This document shows positions 38,969 through 47,822 of a DNA stretch of 64,000 nt, piece after piece. The DNA comes from DASXMT01 sp963781305. Lineage in GTDB: Bacteria > Actinomycetota > Acidimicrobiia > Acidimicrobiales > RAAP-2. Location: positions 1,674,001-1,738,000 of the forward strand of contig CAWAFL010000011.1 in NCBI GenBank assembly GCA_963781305.1. Reading direction: 5' to 3'. Under the pieces are notes generated by a model, which did not search any database, was not told the DNA's origin, and saw nothing but the letters and a program-made list of their open reading frames with translations. The translations under genes and the position numbers were made by a program. Each line of letters begins with the position of its first letter. Positions within the stretch are counted from its first letter, which is position 1.

Positions 38969-39967
38969 TCAGAGCGAGGCCCTGTCTTCGGACAACACCT
39001 CGGGGTTGACAATGTGCAGTGGCGTTCCCCCATTGAGCAGTCGCTCGAGGTCCTCGGCCACGGTCAGCGAGTGGTTGGCTTCGGTGTTGAACGTGGCCCC
39101 ACCGATGTGGGGCGTGAGCACCACGTTGGCAAACCCGGTCAAGGGATGATCGATGGCCAGGTTCTCGCCCACGAAGTGGTCCAGTCCGGCTGCCCCCACC
39201 TTTCCCGATGCCAAGGCGGCCACCAGCGCGTCCGTGTCGTGCAGCTGCGCTCGGGCCGTGTTGATGAACACCACCCCGTCTCGCATCGCCGCGAACTGAT
39301 CGGCGCCGATCATCCCCGCGGTCTCCGGGTTGACCGGGGCGTGCATGGACACGACGTCCGAGCCGGCCAGCAGGTCCTCGAGCGACGTGGTGGCGTCCTC
39401 GGCGTAGGGGTCGTAGGCCAGCACCTGCATGCCCAGGCCTTCGAGTCGCCAACGCAGGGCCCGCCCCACGGCGCCCAGGCCGATCAATCCGGCTGTCCGC
39501 CCGGCCAGCTCCCAGGCCCGAAAGCGTTGGTACGGAATCAGGCCGTCCTTGTAGACGTCGCCGTGGCGCACATCGCCGTCCGCGGCCACCAGGCCCCGTG
39601 TGGCTGCGAAGACCAGGCCGACGGCCAGCTCGGCCACGGCATTGGCGTTGCGGGCGGGCGCCCGTAGCACCGGGATCCCGGCCGCCGTGGCCGCCGGTAC
39701 ATCCACATTGGTGGGATCGCCGCGGCAGCTGGCCACGGCCAGGAACGGTTGTTCGAAGACCGGTCCGGCGCACCGGTCCGTCTCCACGATGAGGATGTCG
39801 GCCGATTCGGCTGCCGCCCGCTCGGCCAGCTGCTCGGCGTTGTAGATGCGCAAGGGCTGATGGTCGATCCAGGGATCGATCACGAGGTCGGCGAGTTCTC
39901 GCAGCTTGTCCAACCCCGGGCCACGCACTGGTGCGGTGACCAGCGCTCTCGGGCGTTGCTTGTCCAT
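38969..39967 (-). CDS. D-isomer-specific 2-hydroxyacid dehydrogenase
   Basis: A 332-residue NAD(P)-dependent dehydrogenase. The Rossmann motif is AGLIGLGAVGRALRWRLEGL; the catalytic R/E/H set appears as NTARAQLHDTDALV, the acidic region of VGAAGLDHFVGENL and LTPHIGGATFNTE. The ATG at 39967 follows GGGAGGGG, better than the upstream in-frame ATG at 39994. It is divergent from the FGGY kinase gene with a very short gap, suggesting shared regulation and a hydroxyacid derived from, or leading to, the kinase substrate. Confidence 0.9.
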   Translation of the reverse strand: MDKQRPRALVTAPVRGPGLDKLRELADLVIDPWIDHQPLRIYNAEQLAERAAAESADILIVETDRCAGPVFEQPFLAVASCRGDPTNVDVPAATAAGIPVLRAPARNANAVAELAVGLVFAATRGLVAADGDVRHGDVYKDGLIPYQRFRAWELAGRTAGLIGLGAVGRALRWRLEGLGMQVLAYDPYAEDATTSLEDLLAGSDVVSMHAPVNPETAGMIGADQFAAMRDGVVFINTARAQLHDTDALVAALASGKVGAAGLDHFVGENLAIDHPLTGFANVVLTPHIGGATFNTEANHSLTVAEDLERLLNGGTPLHIVNPEVLSEDRASL

Positions 39968-39999
39968 CGACCCACCCCTCCCCTGCTCCGTCATCGCTA

Positions 40000-41490
40000 G
40001 TGTCCATTCATGACAACTGCGCCGACATCATGACACCTGGCCGTCATCGTGCGCCCATAACCGTGGGCATCGACATCGGAACCACTTCGGTCAAGGCGCT
40101 GGCGGTCTCCGAGGACGGCGAGGTTCTGGCACGCGCCCGTGTCCCCCACCGGATCATCCACACGTCGGCCGAGCACATGGAGCACAGCGCCCAGGCCGCG
40201 TGGCGCCGCGGCCCCATCCGTGCCCTCTCTCTGGTCCGGGATGCGCTCGCCGCCTCGCAGGCCGCCGCGTCCGGCTCCACCGACCCCGCATACATCGCTG
40301 GTATCTGCGTGGCGGGGATGGTGCCTTCGCTCACGGGAGTGGACCGAGGTGGGATTCCCCGCACGCCCGGACTGCTCTACGGCGACGCCCGCGGTCGTCC
40401 ACCGGGGGACACCCCGGCGAGCAGCGATGGCCACGCCGGCCCGATGCCCGATGCCGAAGGCTTCCTCCGGTGGACCGCGCAGCTGATGCCGGAGGCCTTC
40501 GGCTATTGGCCGGCCCAGGCGGTGGCCAACCACGCCCTCACCGGCCAGGGCAGCATCGACACCGCCGTGGCCTCGACCCTGGGCGAGCTCCACCAAGGGG
40601 GCCGGTGGAACGACGAGCTCTTGGCCTCCCTCGCCGTGCGTCCGGACCAGATGCCCCAGGTGGTGTTGACAGGCCAGCCGGCCGGAACCCTGCGCGCCAG
40701 GCGACAGGCGCGGTTTGCATCGGGAGGGTCCGACTATCCCGAGACCGTGGTGGCCGGTGGCACCATCGACGCGTTCTGCGATCAGATCGTGGCCGGAGCG
40801 AACGAGGTGGGCGACGTCATCGTCCTGTTCGGGGCGACCATGGTGGTGTGGGTGGTCACCGATGCCTGGGTGGAAGTCCCCGGCCTGTGGACGGTGCCCC
40901 ACACCGTGCCAGAGCGGGTGCTGGTGGGAGGCCCCAGCAACGCCGGCGCCCTCTTCGTCGATTGGGCCCGCTCACTGCTGCGCAGCGCTCCCCGCACGAG
41001 CCCGGCTGACGACGGTCGTTCGGGGGATCCGCGCCGCGTGCCGGTGTGGCTTCCCTATGTTCGGGGCGAGCGCGTCCCCTTCCACGACACGACCCTACGT
41101 GCCGCGCTCTTCGATCTCGACATCACCGATGGACCCGCAGACATGGCCCGGGCTGCCTTCGAGGCCAGTGGCTTCGTGATCCGGAACATCCTCGAACGCT
41201 CGGGCGTCACCGGGCGCCGGATCGTGGCCAGCGGAGGCGGAACGAACCTGGCCGCCTGGATGTCGGGGGTGGCCGACGCCACCGGCCTTCCCGTCGACAC
41301 GGTTGCCGTCCCCGAGGGGGCCGCCCTGGGAGCCGCCTTCCTTGCTCGCATGGCCGCAGGCCTCGAACCGTCGCTCGACGGTTCGAGGCGATGGGCTCGA
41401 CACGGTGAGAGGGTGATGCCTGACCGCCGGTGGCAGGAGGCAGCCGACGCCCGTTACCAGCGCTTCACCGCCCTGGGCTCCGGCCGCTGA
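40000..41490 (+). CDS. FGGY family carbohydrate kinase
   Basis: A 496-residue ATP-dependent sugar kinase (xylulokinase/glycerol kinase superfamily). The N-terminal phosphate-binding motif is VGIDIGTTSVKALAVSEDG; the second-domain ATP motif is RRIVASGGGTNLAAWMSGVA, and VPEGAALGAAFLARMAAGLE ends the fold. The substrate cannot be read from sequence; a pentulose or tetritol is plausible given the adjacent dehydrogenases. The GTG at 40000 gives the listed start, but the ATG at 40030 (MTPGRHRAPITVG) is closer to the conserved start of the fold and leaves room for a promoter. Confidence 0.87.
   Translation: MSIHDNCADIMTPGRHRAPITVGIDIGTTSVKALAVSEDGEVLARARVPHRIIHTSAEHMEHSAQAAWRRGPIRALSLVRDALAASQAAASGSTDPAYIAGICVAGMVPSLTGVDRGGIPRTPGLLYGDARGRPPGDTPASSDGHAGPMPDAEGFLRWTAQLMPEAFGYWPAQAVANHALTGQGSIDTAVASTLGELHQGGRWNDELLASLAVRPDQMPQVVLTGQPAGTLRARRQARFASGGSDYPETVVAGGTIDAFCDQIVAGANEVGDVIVLFGATMVVWVVTDAWVEVPGLWTVPHTVPERVLVGGPSNAGALFVDWARSLLRSAPRTSPADDGRSGDPRRVPVWLPYVRGERVPFHDTTLRAALFDLDITDGPADMARAAFEASGFVIRNILERSGVTGRRIVASGGGTNLAAWMSGVADATGLPVDTVAVPEGAALGAAFLARMAAGLEPSLDGSRRWARHGERVMPDRRWQEAADARYQRFTALGSGR
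40009..40035. promoter_or_regulatory. Direct repeat CATGACA, 20-bp period, at divergent kinase/dehydrogenase starts
   Basis: CATGACA occurs at 40009-40015 and 40029-40035, two helical turns apart, between the dehydrogenase start and the kinase reading frame. The sites could bind a regulator of both genes. If so the kinase would begin at the ATG at 40030 or later rather than the GTG at 40000. Confidence 0.3.
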
Positions 41491-41505
41491 TCGGCTGGGG
41501 GCGGG

Positions 41506-42750
41506 TCAGCCTGAGGTAGCGGGTCCGAAGGCCACCTTGACCGCACCGCTCTCGTCCTGGGTGGCGAGGGCCCGAAGGGCGTCGTGCCAATGATCGAGCG
41601 GGAACTGGTGGGTCAACATGCCCGAGAGGTCGACCCGGCCGTCGACCACCAGATCGAGATAGTGGCGGATCGCATGCTGGCGCACCCCCTCCACCTCTTC
41701 GATCCCGAAGGCGTTGGAGCCGGCCAGGGACAGCTCCTTGAAGTAGAGAGGGGTGTACTCCCAACGGCCTGGGGTGTGGACGCCGGTCTGGACGAGCGTG
41801 CCCCGTTCGGTCAGGACCCGGACACCGACCTCCAGGGTCTCGGGCCTGGCCACAGTGTCGTAGACGACATCGATGCCGCCGGGATGAGCCATGGGCAACC
41901 CGGCATAGGCGGTGTGCAGAACGCCGCCCGACCACTCGGCCAGCGCCTCCACCAATTCGAGCCGGGGCTCGTGGGCGAAGACTGCGCTGGCCCCGAGTTT
42001 GGTGGCCAGCTCGGCCTGGGCCGGGAACCGGGCCACCACTCCTATCTCGACCTCGGGGTACAGCGTCCGCAGCACGGCCACGCTGGTCACCCCGAGCGCC
42101 CCGGCTCCGTAGATCAGGGCGCGGCCGGTCAGGGGTGGAGGGTGGCGGACGATGGCGTGCATGGACACGGCGAATGGATCGGCCAGCACGGCCACCTCGT
42201 CGGTGACCGAGTCGGGTATCGGTATCAGCATCGAATCGTGGGCGGCCATGAGGTCGGCCCAGCCCCCGGGTGCGTCGGTGGCCACCCCGACGTGGACGCC
42301 AGGGCCGAGGGCGCCGGACGTGAAGCTCCAGCACAGGTTCAGATCGCCGCTCTGGCACGACGGGCACGGCGGATCGATCCCCCGCGGACCACACGTCAGC
42401 CATGGGTTGAGGAGCACCCGCTGGCCGACCTCCAGGCCGGAGGCATCGGGACCGAGCGCCACCACCTCGGCCACCACTTCGTGCCCCGGAATGTGGGGGA
42501 TGGACGAGAACGCGGCCATCGGGTTGTCGATATCCCCCGTGTCGAAGTCACCCAGCACCAGCTTCGACTCCGATCCGCACACGCCGGCGAGCCTGGGGCG
42601 GGTGATCACCCAGTCGGGGCGGACCAGCCGGGCGTCGTCCACCTCACGCAGCCCGAAGGGAAGCGAGTCCAAACGGGCATCGAGCTCGTCGCCTCCCTCG
42701 CCGCGGTCCTGGTACCTGTCAGGGGGCAGGCCGAACACGAGTGCCTTCAT
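41506..42750 (-). CDS. Zinc-dependent medium-chain alcohol dehydrogenase
   Basis: A 414-residue MDR enzyme, longer than the usual 350 because of N-terminal and C-terminal additions. The catalytic zinc region is LAGVCGSESKLVLGDF and IPGHEVVAEVVALGPDASGL; a structural zinc lobe is PPCPSCQSGDLNLC with one further Cys in LTCGPRG. The coenzyme motif is ALIYGAGALGVTSVAVLRTL. It starts with an ATG overlapping the SDR stop (TGATG). Together with the SDR it could oxidise a polyol or alcohol in two steps. Confidence 0.88.
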   Translation of the reverse strand: MKALVFGLPPDRYQDRGEGGDELDARLDSLPFGLREVDDARLVRPDWVITRPRLAGVCGSESKLVLGDFDTGDIDNPMAAFSSIPHIPGHEVVAEVVALGPDASGLEVGQRVLLNPWLTCGPRGIDPPCPSCQSGDLNLCWSFTSGALGPGVHVGVATDAPGGWADLMAAHDSMLIPIPDSVTDEVAVLADPFAVSMHAIVRHPPPLTGRALIYGAGALGVTSVAVLRTLYPEVEIGVVARFPAQAELATKLGASAVFAHEPRLELVEALAEWSGGVLHTAYAGLPMAHPGGIDVVYDTVARPETLEVGVRVLTERGTLVQTGVHTPGRWEYTPLYFKELSLAGSNAFGIEEVEGVRQHAIRHYLDLVVDGRVDLSGMLTHQFPLDHWHDALRALATQDESGAVKVAFGPATSG

Positions 42751-43562
42751 CAGCGCGATCCTCCGTTGGTGGTTGGGTCCGGATGGTCCGGAGGGCTGTC
42801 GGCCATGGCCAGCATGCCGGTCATGAAGCTGTCGATGTCTGCCGTCTTGAGCTCGACCACCGCCTTCAGATCGGGCAGGTAGTGCTCGAAGTGCGGGCTG
42901 TCGATGGCCTCGGCGATGCCGATCGCCACCTCGTCGGGGGGTGTCAACGGACCGGTATAGAACGCGGGATCGTTGTCGGGCTGGTCCCAGATCTCGGTGT
43001 CGATGGCCCCGGGAAGGATCAGGCGAACGGTGACGCCGGTGCCGGCCAGATCGGCGAGCATGACTTCGCTGAAGCCGCACAGGGCGAACTTGGAGGCCGA
43101 ATAGGCGGCTTCAGCCGCGATCCCCAGCCGGCCGCCCAGCGAGGACACGTTGACCACGGTGCCCGATCCCTGTTCGATCATGCGGGGCAGCACGGCCAGG
43201 GTCATGGCCACGGGCGACAGGTAATTCATCCGCATGACCCGCTCGCAGTCGTCCACCGAAAGCCGCGTGACCGGCCGGCGCATCGGGATCCCGGCGTTGT
43301 TGACGAGCACATCGAGATGTCCGAACGCGTCCCACGCCTCCTCGGCCAACGCCGCGGCGGCGGCCGGGTCGGAGAGATCGGCTGCCCATAGGCGAGAGCC
43401 GGGCGCATCCACCTGGCAGGCTTCGAGCACCTCGGCCAGCCGGTCGACCCTCCGGGCCACGATGCCGACGGTGATCCCTCGGGCGGCCAGGACGCGGGCC
43501 AGTGCCGCACCGATCCCCGACGATGCCCCCGTGACCAGCGCTACCCCACCCCCGTCCTTCAT
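42750..43562 (-). CDS. Short-chain dehydrogenase/reductase
   Basis: A 270-residue classical SDR. The coenzyme motif ALVTGASSGIGAALARVLAA starts at about residue 8, NNAGIP follows, and the catalytic S/YxxxK appears as VNVSSLGGRLGIAAEAAYSA followed by SKFALCG. The arginine-rich early segment (IVARRVDRL) favours NADP. The ATG at 43562 is chosen because it forms an ATGA overlap with a small upstream reading frame that has a strong Shine-Dalgarno; a GTG at 43571 is also in frame. Confidence 0.92.
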   Translation of the reverse strand: MKDGGGVALVTGASSGIGAALARVLAARGITVGIVARRVDRLAEVLEACQVDAPGSRLWAADLSDPAAAAALAEEAWDAFGHLDVLVNNAGIPMRRPVTRLSVDDCERVMRMNYLSPVAMTLAVLPRMIEQGSGTVVNVSSLGGRLGIAAEAAYSASKFALCGFSEVMLADLAGTGVTVRLILPGAIDTEIWDQPDNDPAFYTGPLTPPDEVAIGIAEAIDSPHFEHYLPDLKAVVELKTADIDSFMTGMLAMADSPPDHPDPTTNGGSR

Positions 43563-43678
43563 GGGCGACACGGTAGCCAGTTGCCCGCACCGCCGCTCGG
43601 GCCCATGGCGGCAGGAATCAGGTGTTCGCAGACGGCGACGAGGGTCCCGAACTCATCCAGGGTCAGCCACCTGGGCAT
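43559..43678 (-). CDS. 39-residue mini-protein, possible gluconate 2-dehydrogenase subunit 3 remnant
   Basis: ATG at 43678 preceded by GGAGG with 7 bases between; stop TGA at 43559-43561 overlapping the SDR start (ATGA). The product starts MPRWLTLDEFGTLVAVCEHL and then IPAAMGP. The pattern F-x-x-L-x-x-V-C-x-x-L-I-P is that of the N-terminus of gluconate 2-dehydrogenase subunit 3 family proteins, but the remaining about 130 residues are missing. It may be a deletion remnant kept as a leader peptide that couples translation of the SDR, or a genuine small protein. Confidence 0.55.
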   Translation of the reverse strand: MPRWLTLDEFGTLVAVCEHLIPAAMGPSGGAGNWLPCRP

Positions 43679-43750
43679 CGGTCACCCTCCTCGGCACCCG
43701 ACGGAAGCGGTCAGCGCCCCGTGAGCCTCGGCCGGCCATGCCTGAACCGG

Positions 43751-45958
43751 TCACGAAGACGGCTCCGGATCGCGCGGCAGGCCGAGCAGGCGTTCGGCGA
43801 TGACATTGCGCTGGATCTCGCTGGTGCCCCCGGCAATGGTCAGGCACCGGGTGACCAGGAACCCATAGGTCCATCGCTTGGCATCACCCTCGGTGGTGGC
43901 CCCTTCTGCGCCCAGCATGGCCAGGCCCAGTTCCTGCGCCCGCTGCTCGTGCTCGGCCCCGAGGAGCTTCTGCACGCTGGTTCCCGTACCCGGATCGGCG
44001 CCGGCCAGCGATCGCAGCGTGGAACGGTGGCCCATCAGCCGTATGGCCTGCGCCTCGGCCAGCAGCGCCCCGAGGCGGAGGACCATGCCCGCAGTGAGGG
44101 GATCCTCTCGTTTCTCGGCCATGTGCAACAGCGCCTCGATCCCCACCCCGAAGGTCGCTCCTGACGACATGGACACCCGCTCGTTGGCCAGCGTCAGCCG
44201 GGCGATCTCCCACCCCCGGTCCACCTCGCCCACCACGCACTCGTCGGGGACGAAGACGTCGTCCAGGAACACCTCGTTGAACATGGCGTCGCCGGTCAGC
44301 TCCCGCAGGGGCCGAATGTCCAATCCGGGCGAGCGCATGTCGACGAGGAAGTACGTGATGCCCTGGTGCTTGGGGGCCGTTGGGTTGGTCCGGGCCAGGC
44401 AGATGCCCCAGTCCGATTGGACGGCCAACGACGTCCACACCTTCTGGCCGGTGAGGCGCCAACCACCGTCGACCGGTTCGGCCCTCGTGGTCAGGCTGGC
44501 CAGGTCCGACCCGGCGCCGGGCTCCGAGAACAGCTGACACCAACTCAGCTCGCCCAGCAATGTGGGGAGCACCCACCGTTCACACTGCTGCTCGGATCCG
44601 TGGGCGATGATGGCCGGCAACGCCCAGGCCCCGACGGCAAGGTTGGGACGGGCGATGCCGCCGGCCCCCATCTCCTCGGCGATGACCAGCTGCTCCACCG
44701 GCGAGGCGTCACGGCCCCAGGGACTGGGCCAGTGGGGAACGGCCAATCCGGCCTCCACCAGCCCGCGCCGACGGTCCCCTCGCTTCAGGGCCGACAGGCC
44801 CTCGAACACCGGCGCCAGTTCGGCGCGCACCCGATCGGCCTCCGCCGGCAGATCGGCGACCAGGGTCCTGCGCACGCCCCGACGAGCCAGGTCGGCTACT
44901 TCGGTCTGGTACCCGTCCGACTCACCCAACAGCTGGCGGGTGGCCACGGCCCGCCTGAGGTGGAGATGGGCATCGTGTTCCCAGGTGAACCCGATCCCGC
45001 CCAGCAGCTGGACGCAGTCCTTGGCCGCCTGCGCGTACCCGTCGAAGACGATGGCCCCGGCGACAGCGGCAGCCAGCGCGGCCTCGTCCGATCCCCCCGA
45101 GGCGGTGGCCAAAGCGGCATCCCAGGCCACCGCGGTGATCTCCTCCCCCGTGACCAACATGTCGGCCAGCCGGTGCTTCACCGCCTGGAACTGCCCGATC
45201 GGCCTCCCGAATTGCTTGCGGACCTTGGCGTACTCCGACGCCGTCTCGAGACACCACCGGGCGCCGCCCGCTACCTCGGCGGCGGCCAGGGTCACGGCCA
45301 CCTCCCGGATCCGGTCCAGGGAGAGGCCGGGCAACTGATGGTCGGCGACGACGATCGCCTCTTCGGCGGCGACGACACCGACGCGACGGGTGAGGTCCAG
45401 GCTGGCCGACCCCTCGACCCGCACCTGGTCGACGTCGAGCACGCACCAGATGGGCTGGTCGTCACCCCGGCGAACGGGAACCAGTACCACCGAGGCCGTC
45501 GCCGCGCCGAGGACCGGTCGCAGCGTGCCGGAGACGCGGATGGCCCCATCCCCGCTGTCACCCATGACGTCCAGGTGCGACGACCCGAGGTAGATGGCAG
45601 CGGTCACGCTTCCGTCGATGAGCCCGGGCAAGAGAGCACCGGACTGAGCGCTCGTCCCCGCCTCGGCGATGACGGCCGAGGACAGCACCGTGGGGAGCAG
45701 CGGCCCGGGGAACAGCGACCACCCGGCTTCCTCCAGGACCACGGCCAACTCCAACAGGCCAAAACCCTGGCCGCCCCATCGCTCGGGGACATGGATCCCG
45801 AGCCAGCCCTGTGAGGCAAACTCCTGCCACACCGGTTGGATCTCTTCGTCCGCTGCATCGGCCTGGATCCGGGTGACCTTTGGTTCGCAATGGGTATCGA
45901 GCCAACGGCGCACCGTCCGGCTCAGTGCCCGGTGCTCCTCGGATATGGCTATGGGCAC
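43751..45958 (-). CDS. Fused double acyl-CoA dehydrogenase
   Basis: A 735-residue protein made of two acyl-CoA dehydrogenase modules. Module 1 (to about residue 365) has the N-terminal helix MPIAISEEHRALSRTVRRWL, and GGIGFTWEHDAHLHLRRAVA. Module 2 has CQLFSEPGAGSDLASLTTRA, KVWTSLAVQSDWGICLARTN and the late IAGGTSEIQRNVIAERLLGL. The architecture is that of mycobacterial FadE34, which acts on CoA-linked sterol side chains. FAD-binding motifs are complete in module 2, less so in module 1, so one module may be structural. The P450 and CoA ligase nearby fit breakdown of a hydrophobic acid. Confidence 0.9.
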   Translation of the reverse strand: MPIAISEEHRALSRTVRRWLDTHCEPKVTRIQADAADEEIQPVWQEFASQGWLGIHVPERWGGQGFGLLELAVVLEEAGWSLFPGPLLPTVLSSAVIAEAGTSAQSGALLPGLIDGSVTAAIYLGSSHLDVMGDSGDGAIRVSGTLRPVLGAATASVVLVPVRRGDDQPIWCVLDVDQVRVEGSASLDLTRRVGVVAAEEAIVVADHQLPGLSLDRIREVAVTLAAAEVAGGARWCLETASEYAKVRKQFGRPIGQFQAVKHRLADMLVTGEEITAVAWDAALATASGGSDEAALAAAVAGAIVFDGYAQAAKDCVQLLGGIGFTWEHDAHLHLRRAVATRQLLGESDGYQTEVADLARRGVRRTLVADLPAEADRVRAELAPVFEGLSALKRGDRRRGLVEAGLAVPHWPSPWGRDASPVEQLVIAEEMGAGGIARPNLAVGAWALPAIIAHGSEQQCERWVLPTLLGELSWCQLFSEPGAGSDLASLTTRAEPVDGGWRLTGQKVWTSLAVQSDWGICLARTNPTAPKHQGITYFLVDMRSPGLDIRPLRELTGDAMFNEVFLDDVFVPDECVVGEVDRGWEIARLTLANERVSMSSGATFGVGIEALLHMAEKREDPLTAGMVLRLGALLAEAQAIRLMGHRSTLRSLAGADPGTGTSVQKLLGAEHEQRAQELGLAMLGAEGATTEGDAKRWTYGFLVTRCLTIAGGTSEIQRNVIAERLLGLPRDPEPSS

Positions 45959-45970
45959 TGTTGGTCCTTT

Positions 45971-45995
45971 CGCGATCGACGGGCACGTGATCGCG
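45971..45995. promoter_or_regulatory. Inverted repeat upstream of the acyl-CoA dehydrogenase gene
   Basis: CGCGATC (45971-45977) and GATCGCG (45989-45995) form a perfect 7-bp inverted repeat with an 11-base spacer, 13 bases before the start codon. The geometry suits a dimeric repressor such as a TetR-family protein. Confidence 0.45.
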
Positions 45996-46024
45996 GCGTC
46001 ATCAGGGCCTCGACCTAGGCGCCG

Positions 46025-46059
46025 TCCCGCCCCCAGGGCCCGTGTCGCCAGGGGCGGGA
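46025..46059. terminator. Inverted repeat between the P450 and acyl-CoA dehydrogenase genes
   Basis: TCCCGCCCC (46025-46033) pairs perfectly with GGGGCGGGA (46051-46059). It lies on the P450 3' side and the dehydrogenase 5' side of the intergenic region; it could end P450 transcription. There is no T-run. The rest of 45959-46176 shows only the inverted repeat closer to the dehydrogenase. Confidence 0.4.
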
Positions 46060-46176
46060 ATCTGAAGCGTCAAGGGCTCAAGCCTGTCATCTGCCCGCGT
46101 TCCCTGCACCGGAAGGCACCCCCGCACAGCTGGGAGACTAGGTCCACAATCAGGATGTGCCCCGATCAGGGATTGG

Positions 46177-47439
46177 TCAGTGAACGGGAAAGGTGACCGG
46201 CAATGAGGTCGGGGACCGGAAGGCCAGCCCGTGGATGTGGGGGTCGTCCCCCAGGGTCATGTCCAGGCGGATGTCCTCGAAGCGGTCGAGCAGGGCATTG
46301 ACCGCCACCCGCGCTTCCATGCGGGCCAGGTGCATCCCCAGGCACATGTGGACGCCGAACCCGAATCCGACGTGCTGTTGGGCCTGGCGGAACAGGTCGA
46401 ATGCGTCGGGGTTGGTGTAGCGGCGTTCGTCCCGGTTGGCGCCGCCGAGGAACAGCCCGACATCGGTGTTGGCGGGGATGCGCACCCCTCCGAGCTCGGT
46501 GTCCTTGAGGGTCCGTCGCAGGATCAGCGTGACCGGTGGCTCCCACCGGAGCGACTCCTCGAAGGCCGGGGCGAACAGCGCACGGTCACGTCGCAGGGCG
46601 TCGAGTTGACCGGGGTGCAGCAACAGACCGAAGAGAACGTTGCCGGTGGCCCGGTACGTGGTCTCCACGCCGGCGGGCAACAACAGCCGGAGAAAGGCCA
46701 GGATGTCCTCGTCACCCAGCATCTCGCCGTCGATCTCGGCCACGACCAGGTCGCTGATGAGATCATCGGCGGGCCGGCATCGTCGCTGGTCGATGACCGC
46801 CGTCAGATAGGAACCGAGCGCTTCGGATGCCGCTATCCCCCGCTCCCAGTTTGCCGCCACCCTGATGAGCTCCATCGTCCACTGCTGAAATTTGGGGTAG
46901 TCCTCCATGGGGAGCCCCAGGATGCGGGCGATGACCCGGACCGGGAACCCGAAGTTCAGTTGACGAACGAGGTCGGCATGGCCGTGGCGGGCGAATGCGT
47001 CGATGAGATCGTCGACGACCGATCGCACCAGCCCTGCCTCCCAGCGCTCCAGGACCCGGGACCGGAAGGCGGGTGAGACGAGGGCTCGCTGCAACTTGTG
47101 ATGGGGTGCATCCATCTGAAGGATGGTCCGGCCCATGACCGCCCCCATGATCCCCTCGTAGATCGTCGACGAGTACGTCTTGTCATCGCGGAGGGCAGTG
47201 ACCACCTCGTCGTGGCCGAAGACCGACACCGGCGGTGGCTGGCCGGTGTCGTCCGCACCGGGAGCCGTGTCGGTGCCGGTGAAATCGATGGGACCCACGT
47301 GTACCGCCGCTTGGCGCCGTAGCTCGGCCATCCGCGGGTAGGGATCCCGAATGTCCCCGGTCACCGTGTCCTGGAGCTCGAAGGGGTCAAACGAGTCGTC
47401 AATCGCGCCATCGACCTGCACGTCTAGAGCGATGCTCAT
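46177..47439 (-). CDS. Cytochrome P450
   Basis: A 420-residue soluble class I-type P450. The I-helix oxygen-binding motif is LLPAGVETTYRA, the ExxR motif is ESLRWEPP, and the heme-binding loop is FGFGVHMCLGMHLARMEA with its Cys at about residue 365. The ATG at 47439 follows GGAAGG. A redox partner is not encoded nearby. It is divergent from a TetR gene. Its neighbours (acyl-CoA dehydrogenase, amine oxidase, CoA ligase) suggest oxidation of a hydrophobic growth substrate, but the substrate is unknown. Confidence 0.95.
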   Translation of the reverse strand: MSIALDVQVDGAIDDSFDPFELQDTVTGDIRDPYPRMAELRRQAAVHVGPIDFTGTDTAPGADDTGQPPPVSVFGHDEVVTALRDDKTYSSTIYEGIMGAVMGRTILQMDAPHHKLQRALVSPAFRSRVLERWEAGLVRSVVDDLIDAFARHGHADLVRQLNFGFPVRVIARILGLPMEDYPKFQQWTMELIRVAANWERGIAASEALGSYLTAVIDQRRCRPADDLISDLVVAEIDGEMLGDEDILAFLRLLLPAGVETTYRATGNVLFGLLLHPGQLDALRRDRALFAPAFEESLRWEPPVTLILRRTLKDTELGGVRIPANTDVGLFLGGANRDERRYTNPDAFDLFRQAQQHVGFGFGVHMCLGMHLARMEARVAVNALLDRFEDIRLDMTLGDDPHIHGLAFRSPTSLPVTFPVH

Positions 47440-47500
47440 GGTGGTCCTTCCTGTGGGCCTCGCCGATCGAGGACACGGATCCCCCGGGTCGTCCCAAAAC

Positions 47501-47529
47501 ATTCTATCCGTATGTAAGACATGCGACAA
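47501..47529 (-). promoter_or_regulatory. Putative P450 promoter with embedded palindrome
   Basis: On the minus strand TTGTCG (47529-47524) and TAGAAT (47506-47501) are separated by exactly 17 bases, the best sigma-70-type promoter seen in the window. Between them lies ATGTAAGACAT (47512-47522), a short inverted repeat that could be an operator for the neighbouring TetR protein. Confidence 0.5.
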
Positions 47530-47822
47530 GTAGGTATCGGTAAACCATCAGTATGTGTAGGACAACAATGGGTACGGTCGGCCCCCTTCGACCCGATCGG
47601 GCCGAACTCGGGGAATCACCAGGAGCACCGCGAGGTCCAGGCAGCATGGGACGGCGGATCGATGGCCACCCCGGAGGCTCGATTGCCTGGTCCCGATAGC
47701 CTGACTCCGTTCAGTGGGGCATCTGCGCTTGGACCGGAGGGGCGTAGGACCTCCATACTTGGCGTACGATCAGGCATGGAAGGACGGGGCATGGCGTTTC
47801 AGATGACGGGACGGGGCGCCTG
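47530..47822. other. Intergenic region upstream of the TetR gene
   Basis: 293 bases between the P450 promoter and the tetR start. A plus-strand frame runs through it and ends in a TGATG overlap with tetR, but its product has no recognisable features and the frame lacks a Shine-Dalgarno. Apart from a TACGAT at 47764-47769, a weak -10 candidate, nothing is recognised. Confidence 0.4.
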
